From a virus, in the IMG/VR virus record IMGVR_UViG_3300042861_001224, positions 1 through 26,455 of that record: a stretch of 26,455 bases of DNA. One strand, 5' to 3'. A program made the position numbers and the translations under genes. The notes beneath the pieces were generated by a model that worked only from the letters and a program-made list of their open reading frames with translations, made no database searches and had not been told where the DNA came from. Below are positions 14,798 to 20,509 of the stretch, one piece after another; positions within the stretch are counted from its first letter, which is position 1; every line of letters starts with the position of its first letter.

Positions 14798-14815
14798 ATT
14801 AGCAAAGACTGTCAA
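14787..14815 (-). promoter_or_regulatory. Early promoter PE
   Basis: Reading leftward, a perfect -35 TTGACA (14815-14810) is followed after 17 bases by the -10-like TTTAAT (14792-14787), which drives the early/transposition operon beginning at 14733. The predicted start near 14780 lies between two operator-like sequences, so repression by the divergent CI-like protein is direct and simple. Confidence 0.75.
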
Positions 14816-14824
14816 GGGGGATAT

Positions 14825-15202
14825 GTGAATTTATTTGACGAAGCCATGCTGAGGCTCAAACAACAACTAAAAGTTACGGAAGATAAGGAAGCGGCAGATT
14901 TTTTAGGGCTATCGCCAAGAGCTTTAGCTGGGAGAAAACAACGGGAAAGCTTTCCGACCAAAGAAGTCTTTGCGCTGGCTGCGCAACGTCCAGAGCTAGG
15001 TCTTGATCCTGATTGGATTGTGACTGGCACAACGATCAGGACAGAGATTGACGATAGACAAGTAGCGTATTTAGTACAGTGCTATCAAATCATGAGTCCG
15101 CATGATAGAAAGGCCATGCTAAAGATTGCTGGCGCGCTATCGGATGTCGCCAACTTACCTAGCGAAGAAATCACCAGAAGGCTAAGCAACTACCAAACTT
15201 AA
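14825..15202 (+). CDS. CI-like phage repressor, short form
   Basis: The 125-residue protein carries a phage CI-repressor helix-turn-helix (residues ~15-65: DKEAADFLGLSPRALAGRKQRESFPTKEVFALA, then LDPDWIVTG) and a short C-terminal helical part, but no S24 autocleavage domain. It should therefore not be induced by RecA-driven self-cleavage. It starts at a GTG preceded by AAGGGGG, divergent from the early operon across two dyad operators, the standard place for the lysogeny repressor. Three further genes follow within 10 bases or with overlap, so they are likely expressed from the lysogen. Confidence 0.82.
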   Translation: MNLFDEAMLRLKQQLKVTEDKEAADFLGLSPRALAGRKQRESFPTKEVFALAAQRPELGLDPDWIVTGTTIRTEIDDRQVAYLVQCYQIMSPHDRKAMLKIAGALSDVANLPSEEITRRLSNYQT

Positions 15203-15212
15203 GGATAAAAGG

Positions 15213-15551
15213 ATGAAACAAGAGAAACAAAGCAAAGAAAAAAGCCTGCCTTTAGCAATCGGCTTAAATGTTGTGCTGCCCGGATTGGGCTATATGTACA
15301 TGGGAAAATGGATAATCGGTATCGCAGGCTGTTTGCTAATTATGGCGATTTCTTGGAATGCCTTTCTTTCAGGCGGCGATGTTTTAACAACTTGGCTGAT
15401 TGTCAATCTCATCATGGCTATCGACATGTTGATTCTGATGAATAAAAACAAAGCAAAAATAATCGCTAACGAAATGAAGAAATGTCCAGCTTGCGCAGAG
15501 CTTATTAAAAAAGAAGCCGTGGTTTGCCGATTCTGTAATCGAGAAGTATGA
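15213..15551 (+). CDS. Membrane protein with TM2-like hairpin and C-terminal zinc ribbon
   Basis: The 112-residue protein has two or three hydrophobic segments (LPLAIGLNVVLPGLGYMYMG, WIIGIAGCLLIMAI, WLIVNLIMAIDMLILM) with a TM2-like PGLGYxYxGK turn. A cytoplasmic zinc ribbon CPAC-x10-CRFC follows at residues ~91-108. Function is unknown. It starts 10 bases after the repressor stop and its stop overlaps the nuclease start by four bases (ATGA), so it is in the lysogenically expressed operon. A membrane sensor or superinfection-exclusion role would be speculation. Confidence 0.75.
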   Translation: MKQEKQSKEKSLPLAIGLNVVLPGLGYMYMGKWIIGIAGCLLIMAISWNAFLSGGDVLTTWLIVNLIMAIDMLILMNKNKAKIIANEMKKCPACAELIKKEAVVCRFCNREV

Positions 15552-16036
15552 AGCTAAAAATGAAAAGGATTTTCCTAATTTTGCTTTTAATATCCGCAAT
15601 AACCTATGCAGGCGAATGGACTGGAACGGTTATCGGCATCACTGACGGCGATACAGCCACAGTGCTGAATGCTGAAAACCAATCGATTAAAGTTCGCCTG
15701 GTCGAAATCGATGCGCCTGAATCCAAGCAAGCATTCGGCAATCGAGCCAAACAATCACTAGCTGAGCTGTGTTTTAAAAAGCCGGTGGTCGTGATGGATA
15801 AAGGCCATGACCGCTATAAGCGCACTTTGGGTCGTTTGATTTGTGATGGTGTTGACGCCAATGCCGAACAAGTTAAACGCGGCATGGCCTGGGCATATCG
15901 GAAATATCTTAAAGACTCTTCAATCCTAGATTTGGAAACCCTGGCCAAAAATGGCCAAGTAGGCCTATGGGCTGACATCAATCCAACCCCGCCTTGGGAA
16001 TTTAGGCACCCTCACAAACCTTTAAATCAGGAGTAA
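15548..16036 (+). CDS. Secreted staphylococcal-nuclease-like (SNase/thermonuclease) protein
   Basis: The 162-residue protein begins with a signal peptide (KRIFLILLLISAITYAGEW, cleavage near residue 21) and then a full SNase-like fold. All catalytic counterparts of S. aureus nuclease are visible: Asp35 in TDGDT, Arg50, Asp55 and Glu58 in RLVEIDAPE, and Arg92 in YKRTLGR. It should be an active Ca-dependent nuclease outside the cytoplasm (periplasm or medium). It is coupled to the membrane zinc-ribbon gene and followed 3 bases later by a small secreted Cys-rich gene. It is not part of the core Mu gene set, so it looks like lysogenic-conversion cargo. Confidence 0.9.
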   Translation: MKLKMKRIFLILLLISAITYAGEWTGTVIGITDGDTATVLNAENQSIKVRLVEIDAPESKQAFGNRAKQSLAELCFKKPVVVMDKGHDRYKRTLGRLICDGVDANAEQVKRGMAWAYRKYLKDSSILDLETLAKNGQVGLWADINPTPPWEFRHPHKPLNQE

Positions 16037-16039
16037 ACC

Positions 16040-16225
16040 ATGCAAGTCATTTTCAAAGCTCTAGTCACTGCAATCATGGTAATGGTCTGTATTTCATCGA
16101 CAGCAGAAGCCAAAGGCAAACAGCCTTGTTCCGGCAAAAAAGGCGGTATCTCGCATTGTTCTGGCGGAAAATTTGTATGTAACGATGGCTCGATAAGCAA
16201 GTCTAAGAAGACTTGCTCAAAATGA
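16040..16225 (+). CDS. Small secreted cysteine-rich protein
   Basis: The 61-residue product has a signal peptide ending near residue 24 (VCISSTAEA) and a basic mature part of ~37 residues with four Cys in [23 protein letters not shown] and a final TCSK, which could form two disulfides. It lies 3 bases after the nuclease gene with CAGGAG upstream of the ATG, so the two are made together and exported together. A partner, inhibitor or stabiliser of the nuclease is possible; nothing in the sequence decides. Confidence 0.75.
   Translation: MQVIFKALVTAIMVMVCISSTAEAKGKQPCSGKKGGISHCSGGKFVCNDGSISKSKKTCSK
16196..16217. terminator. Hairpin at the end of the repressor-nuclease operon
   Basis: AGCAAGTCT and AGACTTGCT pair perfectly over 9 bp with a 4-base loop, overlapping the last codons of the Cys-rich gene. 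The operon converges here on the gpG paralogue. No U-run follows the stem directly; an AT-rich ATCTTT/AAAGAT hairpin 35 bases on could complete termination. Confidence 0.4.
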
Positions 16226-16272
16226 AGTTTGCAAATTAAGTCGGTTGGTAATCTTTTTTAAAGATATTAATT

Positions 16273-16866
16273 TTATTTAGCTCTGGCACGTTTTAAGACC
16301 CGCGTCAGATGATCTGTTGCGATGGTTTCAACCAAGTCGCGGTCGGCATCTGGGAAGCCAATCAACTCACGCTTGGGTAATCCAGGATGATTGACACGTT
16401 TTGTCACAATTCCTGCAAATGCTAAGGCTTGACGTTGACGCGGCGTAATCAGATGCGGAGCTGTTCCGAATTGGTGAAACCCGGCCAGTTTACTTTCGCG
16501 AGACCCATCGAACCATAGCCGCAACTCATCGCCATTTACCTGATAGGTTAACGAGCTCAACATGTCGCCTGTATCGCGTAATATGCCACCGGCGCGCACC
16601 CTTCTGACGGTGGCTAAGCTCATTGACTTATTTTTTCGGAATGATTCTTTTTGTTTCTTCCAAACCTTTGCACCAATGGTCAATGGCGATAAGGTTTTCC
16701 ATGGTGAGCCATCGGGGGCGAGATTCGCTTTATGTCGTTTCCTATTGGCGCGTAATAGCATTTCTCCGATGCTATCCAACATCTTGTCCGGTTGCTCAAT
16801 CTCGCCTCGTGCGGCACGTAATGTATAAAGCAAATGACTGGTGTCAAATTCAAGTTCGAATTGCAT
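16273..16866 (-). CDS. Mu gpG-like virion morphogenesis protein, paralogue 1
   Basis: The 197-residue protein matches the phage virion morphogenesis (Mu gpG) family: IGEMLLRANRKRHKANLAPDGSPW near residues 30-53, LRDTGDMLSSLTYQV, GFHQFGT, then ITPRQRQALAF and HPGLPKRELIGFPDADRDLV. It is related to the protein at 25660 but has a ~40-residue extra segment in the middle, so it is a diverged paralogue rather than a recent copy. Unlike other gpG genes it lies in the leftward SSB operon, 154 bases downstream of ssb. AGGAG lies 7 bases before the ATG. Confidence 0.85.
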   Translation of the reverse strand: MQFELEFDTSHLLYTLRAARGEIEQPDKMLDSIGEMLLRANRKRHKANLAPDGSPWKTLSPLTIGAKVWKKQKESFRKNKSMSLATVRRVRAGGILRDTGDMLSSLTYQVNGDELRLWFDGSRESKLAGFHQFGTAPHLITPRQRQALAFAGIVTKRVNHPGLPKRELIGFPDADRDLVETIATDHLTRVLKRARAK

Positions 16867-17020
16867 GGGTTACTCCTAATAGCGAGTAAAAAAAATCTTA
16901 ATGATCCAGCTGGTATTTCATCTAATAGAATGTGGAGTACGAGCGGGCTTGTCCGTATAAAACATCGCCGCAAACATAGTTGACAGCAAGCCTTTGATAA
17001 ATTCCCACTGAGTTAATATC

Positions 17021-17419
17021 TTAATATGGCACATCATCGTCATAATCATCACCCACCGGCCCACTAGCCGCCGTTTGCCCGGCGCCGTTACTTTTCCCAG
17101 TCAACATATGCATTTCACTTACGATGATTTCAGTGGTATAGCGTTCCACGCCGTCTCTATCCTGCCATTTACGCGTCTTCAAACGGCCTTCAACGTAGAT
17201 TTGATGACCCTTTTTAACGTATTCGATCAGCACTTTCGCCAGGCCGGAAAAGAACACTACCCGGTGCCATTCTGTATCCTCTTTGCGTTCTCCGCTTTCG
17301 CGATCTTTCCAGCGTCGAGTCGTCGCCAGGGTGATGCTGGCCGTGGGTGTGCCGTCAGGTAAGTAGCGTACAACAGGATCATCACCCAGGCGGCCGATGA
17401 GTTGGGCTTTGTTTAGCAT
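17021..17419 (-). CDS. ssb: Single-stranded DNA-binding protein
   Basis: The 132-residue protein is a clear bacterial-type SSB: MLNKAQLIGRLGDDPVVRYLPDG at the start, EDTEWHRVVFFSGLAKVLIEYVKKG and IYVEGRLKTRKWQDRDG in the OB-fold, and an acidic tip DDDVPY close to the canonical DDDIPF that recruits repair and replication proteins. The Gly-rich linker is short. ATG at 17419 has AAGGA upstream and overlaps the stop of the 46-residue membrane gene. Mu itself depends on host SSB, so a phage copy is notable; it might bias recruitment of host replication factors after transposition. Confidence 0.93.
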   Translation of the reverse strand: MLNKAQLIGRLGDDPVVRYLPDGTPTASITLATTRRWKDRESGERKEDTEWHRVVFFSGLAKVLIEYVKKGHQIYVEGRLKTRKWQDRDGVERYTTEIIVSEMHMLTGKSNGAGQTAASGPVGDDYDDDVPY

Positions 17420-17553
17420 GAGACATCCTTGCGGGTAAACACCCGACGTTTTAAAAAGGGTATTAAGCGATGGCCGTCCAGGATGATAAAAAGCACTAAG
17501 CCCACTATCAATGCACTGCCACAAAACAGCGGCCTATCTAAAAACTCTCTCAT
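17414..17553 (-). CDS. 46-residue single-pass membrane peptide
   Basis: An ATG at 17553 overlapping the previous stop (ATGA), with AGGGA 7 bases upstream, opens a 46-codon frame. Its product begins MREFLDRPLF, has a membrane segment (CGSALIVGLVLFIILDG) and ends basic (FLKRRVFTRKDVSC). The stop overlaps the ssb start. Tight overlap on both sides and a good ribosome site argue that it is real despite its size. No function is known. Confidence 0.7.
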
Positions 17554-17738
17554 CGTTTTTCCCTGGGTGGTGGACTATCCGCGATCGGCAAGCGCAGCAT
17601 GGCCCGCCAAACCCGGTTAAATTGTTGTAAATCGGCTGACACGGCCTGCCACTGCTGTTCCGTGCGGCCTTGGCTCAAATAAAACGCTTTGATGCGCTGG
17701 TAAGTTCGCGCTACATTGTGTTGCCAATACTGACTCAT
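17550..17738 (-). CDS. Small helical protein, hypothetical
   Basis: This 62-residue protein is predicted helical (ARTYQRIKAFYLSQGRTEQQWQAVSADLQQFNRVWRAML) with a proline- and lysine-rich end. It is the first gene of the leftward operon that contains the membrane peptide, ssb and gpG paralogue 1, and begins ~53 bases from the shared palindrome. It is not recognised. Confidence 0.6.
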   Translation of the reverse strand: MSQYWQHNVARTYQRIKAFYLSQGRTEQQWQAVSADLQQFNRVWRAMLRLPIADSPPPREKR

Positions 17739-17790
17739 TCACCCTCCGCACCGGTCAACACTCTATTCGTCTCTTATCTCACTGTCCGCG

Positions 17791-17837
17791 CTGGAAACGT
17801 TTCCAGCCTCATCAAACCTCGCGCGCGCGCGTAATCT
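17791..17837 (+). promoter_or_regulatory. Candidate activator-dependent lysis/late promoter (Plys equivalent)
   Basis: A perfect 16-bp palindrome CTGGAAACGTTTCCAG (17791-17806) lies 70 bases upstream of the holin start. The -10-like TAATCT at 17832-17837 is 33-34 bases from the dyad centre, the same spacing as at the gpI element, and no -35 box is evident. Predicted dyad centre at about -45 is close to where Mor/C proteins bind in Mu. A (CG)6 tract (17820-17831) lies between dyad and -10 box. Confidence 0.5.
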
Positions 17838-17876
17838 GCAGCCTGTGTTTTGAATTAATTTTTTGTGGGGATTGTG

Positions 17877-18221
17877 ATGACGAAATTACCAAGATTGTTT
17901 GTTTGGCTAGCCATTGGGCTATGGTTGTTTTTTCTGATTGGGATAGCCTACCCGGCTCAAATCGGCGTGGCGGTGTTTAAAGTGGCGCTGTTGGCAGTGG
18001 CGGGTTATTTGGGCTATTGGCTGGATCGGTCGCTGTTTCCGTATGCCAGGCCGGACGGTTATTTAGCCGAAACCAAACATAAACGCTATTACAACGACCC
18101 CAAAGAGCATGCTGCCGATTTCAAGGTTAACGAGGGTTATCACCAGGTGTTTTGTTCGGCGATGATTCGACGAGCCATTATTGTCGGTTGCGCCATGTTG
18201 GCTGTTGGGTTGGGGGCGTAA
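17877..18221 (+). CDS. Putative holin
   Basis: The 114-residue membrane protein has an N-terminal segment (LFVWLAIGLWLFFLIGIAY), a second (IGVAVFKVALLAVAGYLGYWL) followed by DRSLFPYARPDG, and a C-terminal one (AIIVGCAMLAVGLGA). This LGYWLDRxLFPYARPD pattern is that of a putative holin family in Mu-like and related prophages; the product would permeabilise the inner membrane. ATG at 17877 has GTGGGG 6 bases upstream and is preferred over an upstream GTG. It begins the rightward late operon and overlaps the transglycosylase gene (TAATG). Confidence 0.75.
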   Translation: MTKLPRLFVWLAIGLWLFFLIGIAYPAQIGVAVFKVALLAVAGYLGYWLDRSLFPYARPDGYLAETKHKRYYNDPKEHAADFKVNEGYHQVFCSAMIRRAIIVGCAMLAVGLGA

Positions 18222-18850
18222 TGCGTAGGCCTACAAAAACCTCGGTTATCGGCGACTTGCTATATCTGGCGCTGATGGTGGGCGTGGTCGCGTGGTCGTT
18301 ACCCGCTCATGCCGCCACTATGCCACGCACTGCGATTCAATACCGTGCCGATCTTACCCGAGTGGCGCATGCCGAGTGGGGATTGGATGCGCCAATTGCG
18401 GCATTTGCCGCACAAGTGCATCAAGAAAGCGGCTGGAATCCGCGTGCCGTTTCGCAAGTCGGCGCACAAGGCATGGCGCAATTTATGCCCGCCACAGCGC
18501 GTTGGTGGTGCGATAAAACCGGCACCATGCCTGCCAACTGCCTACCCAGTAACCCGGTCTGGTCATTACGTGCGTTAGTGGGTTATGACCTCTGGTTGTA
18601 TGAGCGGGTGAAAGGCTCAAATGAATTTGACCGGCTGTGGGCTGCGTTGCGTAGTTATAACGGCGGCTTAGGGCATTGGCAAGCTGAGGCGAAAATCGCA
18701 GGCTCGCTTAAACGCGCCGATGTGGACGGCGTCTGTGGGGCGGCCAAGCGCGCGGCTGTACATTGCCGGGAAAATCTGGATTATCCCCGGCGCATTTTAA
18801 TCAATCTGCAACCGCTCTACGCCAACTGGGGTCGGGCGGTGCTGTCATGA
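18221..18850 (+). CDS. Lytic transglycosylase (SLT domain), phage endolysin
   Basis: The 209-residue protein has an N-terminal signal anchor (VIGDLLYLALMVGVVAWSLPAHAA, to residue ~32) then an SLT domain: Glu69 in HQESGWNP is the expected catalytic acid, followed by GAQGMAQFMPATA (81-93) and ALRSYNGGLGHW. It would cleave peptidoglycan between MurNAc and GlcNAc. Mu uses a different lysozyme, but SLT endolysins are common in B3/BcepMu-like phages. The signal anchor suggests export through Sec, so the holin next door may act by depolarising the membrane. Confidence 0.9.
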   Translation: MRRPTKTSVIGDLLYLALMVGVVAWSLPAHAATMPRTAIQYRADLTRVAHAEWGLDAPIAAFAAQVHQESGWNPRAVSQVGAQGMAQFMPATARWWCDKTGTMPANCLPSNPVWSLRALVGYDLWLYERVKGSNEFDRLWAALRSYNGGLGHWQAEAKIAGSLKRADVDGVCGAAKRAAVHCRENLDYPRRILINLQPLYANWGRAVLS

Positions 18851-19182
18851 ATCGTCGGCAAATCATTTTTTTAGCGGAGAGGCTAAAGCGCGGCTATCGC
18901 TTGGTACGTGCAGCAGCCACTGTACATTCGGCTGTGACGATTGAGCATTCGGCATTAGCTAGATCATTTATCGCTGAAGCGGCTATCACGCACCAATTTG
19001 ACGAGCAGACTAATCAGCGGCTTGACGATATCTATCACGAAAATCAGGCCGCAGTCAGGGAATTTTGGTTGCTGCATCAAACCGTCGTCGATCTGCATGA
19101 ACAATTGTTAGACGCCATGAACAGCGGTATTTCACATGCTGAATTCCTGCGCATCGTGCAATGGATCGAGGAGTCTCCATGA
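18847..19182 (+). CDS. Lysis-operon hypothetical protein
   Basis: The 111-residue protein overlaps the transglycosylase stop by ATGA and the next start likewise. It is largely helical (IIFLAERLKRGYRLVRAAATVHSAVTIEHSALARSFIAEAA, then NQAAVREFWLLHQTVVDLHEQLLDAM). It sits where spanin genes often occur, but no clear transmembrane anchor or lipobox is visible, so a spanin is not called. Confidence 0.6.
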   Translation: MNRRQIIFLAERLKRGYRLVRAAATVHSAVTIEHSALARSFIAEAAITHQFDEQTNQRLDDIYHENQAAVREFWLLHQTVVDLHEQLLDAMNSGISHAEFLRIVQWIEESP

Positions 19183-19502
19183 CTCAAGCATTTCGCTCCG
19201 GAAAAGGCCGCGTGTATCTCGCAGGCCCCATGTCCGGCATTGCCGATTTTAATTACCCCGCATTTAACCAAGCCGCCGAGCAGCTGCGCGCAAAGGGATT
19301 TATCGTGGAAAACCCCGCTGAAAACACCCCGCCCGCCTGTAACAGTTGGACGGGTTACATGCGTATTGCATTACGGCAAATGTTGCTGTGTGACATGTTG
19401 ATTTTTTTACCCAACTGGCAGCAATCCAGAGGTGCCAATCTGGAATATAAGATAGCCCAGCAGCTATCAATACCCACATTTCAAATTGAGGAGGTGCTAT
19501 GA
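19179..19502 (+). CDS. DUF4406 nucleoside 2-deoxyribosyltransferase-like protein
   Basis: The 107-residue protein shows the DUF4406 hallmark RVYLAGPMSGIADFNYPAFNQAAEQLRAKGFIVENPAEN, followed by YMRIALRQMLLCDMLIFLPNWQQSRGANLEYKIAQQL. This is a small relative of the nucleoside 2-deoxyribosyltransferase fold, which handles nucleotides or nucleosides; substrate is unknown. It is coupled on both sides in the lysis-to-terminase stretch. GGAG precedes the ATG. Confidence 0.85.
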   Translation: MTQAFRSGKGRVYLAGPMSGIADFNYPAFNQAAEQLRAKGFIVENPAENTPPACNSWTGYMRIALRQMLLCDMLIFLPNWQQSRGANLEYKIAQQLSIPTFQIEEVL

Positions 19503-19831
19503 GCACAGAGGTTAAACCCGTCGATATGACAGCCATTGCTCAGGCATTGGGCGAATTAAGCGGAGAGCTACGCGTCAGCCATCAAAACCAGCTGCGTGCG
19601 ATTGAAATGCTGCGCGAAGATTTGCATCGAATTGAAGACGGCATGAACGAGCGGATTAACCGCTTGGAGGAAAGCGTGGGAAAACGTCTAGACGGCATGG
19701 GCGGACGTATTACGGCGCTGGAAGCGGAAGACAAGCGGCTGAGTGAAAAAATGGCGGGTTTGTCGGCTTTGGGCGGCACGGTGGGCGGTGCGTTGGCGGC
19801 GGCTGCGGTTGAGCTGATTAAACGGATGTAA
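19499..19831 (+). CDS. Coiled-coil protein with hydrophobic C-terminus, hypothetical
   Basis: The 110-residue protein is mostly coiled coil (HQNQLRAIEMLREDLHRIEDGMNERINRLEESVGKRLDGM) ending in a Gly/Ala-rich hydrophobic tail (SALGGTVGGALAAAAVELIKRM) that could insert in a membrane. The architecture resembles haemolysin XhlA-like phage proteins and DUF2730-position genes in Mu-like phages. It lies directly before DUF1804, with GAGGAGG before the ATG. No function is assigned. Confidence 0.65.
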   Translation: MSTEVKPVDMTAIAQALGELSGELRVSHQNQLRAIEMLREDLHRIEDGMNERINRLEESVGKRLDGMGGRITALEAEDKRLSEKMAGLSALGGTVGGALAAAAVELIKRM

Positions 19832-19833
19832 TC

Positions 19834-20328
19834 GTGGCACATCCACAAGAAACACGCGCCCACGTCCGCCGCTTGTATATCGAGGGCATGCCGCTGTCTG
19901 GCGCGTGTATTGCCGCCGATGTGAGTTATGACACAGGTCGGCTTTGGAAATCCACGGCACAGAAAAAAGGCGACGACTGGGACACGGCACGCTCTGCGTA
20001 TCGGATCAGCGAGCAGGGGATTGATGATCTTAACAAGCAGCTGGTGGAAGATTTCGCACGGCAGGTGATTACAACCACGCGGGAGCTGGAAACCGCGCCG
20101 ATACCGGCAGCGGAAAAAGCCCAGCTGTTAGCGCAATTGGCGGATGCGTATGCCAAGTTTTCCAAGGCGTTCAGCCGCATCAATCCGCAGTTTAGCGGGC
20201 TGTCGGTGGCGTTGGATACCTTGCGGATTATTGCCGATGAATTGCGCCAGCGCGATCCGGCGGCGCTGCGGGCGTTGCAGCCGTATTTGGAAGATATTGG
20301 GGCGGTGTTGGGGAAGCGGTATGGGTAA
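19834..20328 (+). CDS. DUF1804 protein, probable small terminase partner
   Basis: The 164-residue protein fits DUF1804: AHPQETRAHVRRLYIEGMPLSGACIAADVSYDTGRLWKSTAQKKGDDWDTAR at the N-terminus (a helix-turn-helix) and the ALDTLRIIADELRQRDPAALRALQPYLEDIGAVLGKRYG ending. In Mu-like phages it lies just before the large terminase and is taken as the DNA-recognising small subunit; that role is inferred. It begins with GTG two bases after the preceding stop. Confidence 0.88.
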   Translation: MAHPQETRAHVRRLYIEGMPLSGACIAADVSYDTGRLWKSTAQKKGDDWDTARSAYRISEQGIDDLNKQLVEDFARQVITTTRELETAPIPAAEKAQLLAQLADAYAKFSKAFSRINPQFSGLSVALDTLRIIADELRQRDPAALRALQPYLEDIGAVLGKRYG

Positions 20329-20509
20329 GCAACGCGAAATTGTTTGGGTTCCGGACCCAGCCGACGCGCGCTATATGGTGCCAAAAGACTGGGACATGTG
20401 GCATGACGGTCTGCAAAGACGAAATATTCCGCATATCCCGCGTAAGCGCATTGATGGAATGACACGAAAGCCGGCCCTCAAATCATGTTCGGAAAATCAA
20501 CATGTCTGA
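20321..20509 (+). CDS. Small protein between DUF1804 and terminase, hypothetical
   Basis: The 62-residue frame opens at an ATG inside the DUF1804 stop region (8-base overlap) with GGGGAAG upstream, and ends inside the terminase start (ATGTCTGA). It is rich in Trp, Pro, Arg and Asp (IVWVPDPADARYMVPKDWDMWHDGLQRRNIPHIPRKR). Nested overlap at both ends supports a real gene. No family is recognised. Confidence 0.6.
   Translation: MGKQREIVWVPDPADARYMVPKDWDMWHDGLQRRNIPHIPRKRIDGMTRKPALKSCSENQHV

Noticed and set aside
18847-19182. Spanin (Rz-like) call for the gene after the transglycosylase
   Set aside because: Position fits, but there is no clear transmembrane anchor, no proline-rich outer part and no nested Rz1-type lipoprotein frame that I can see.
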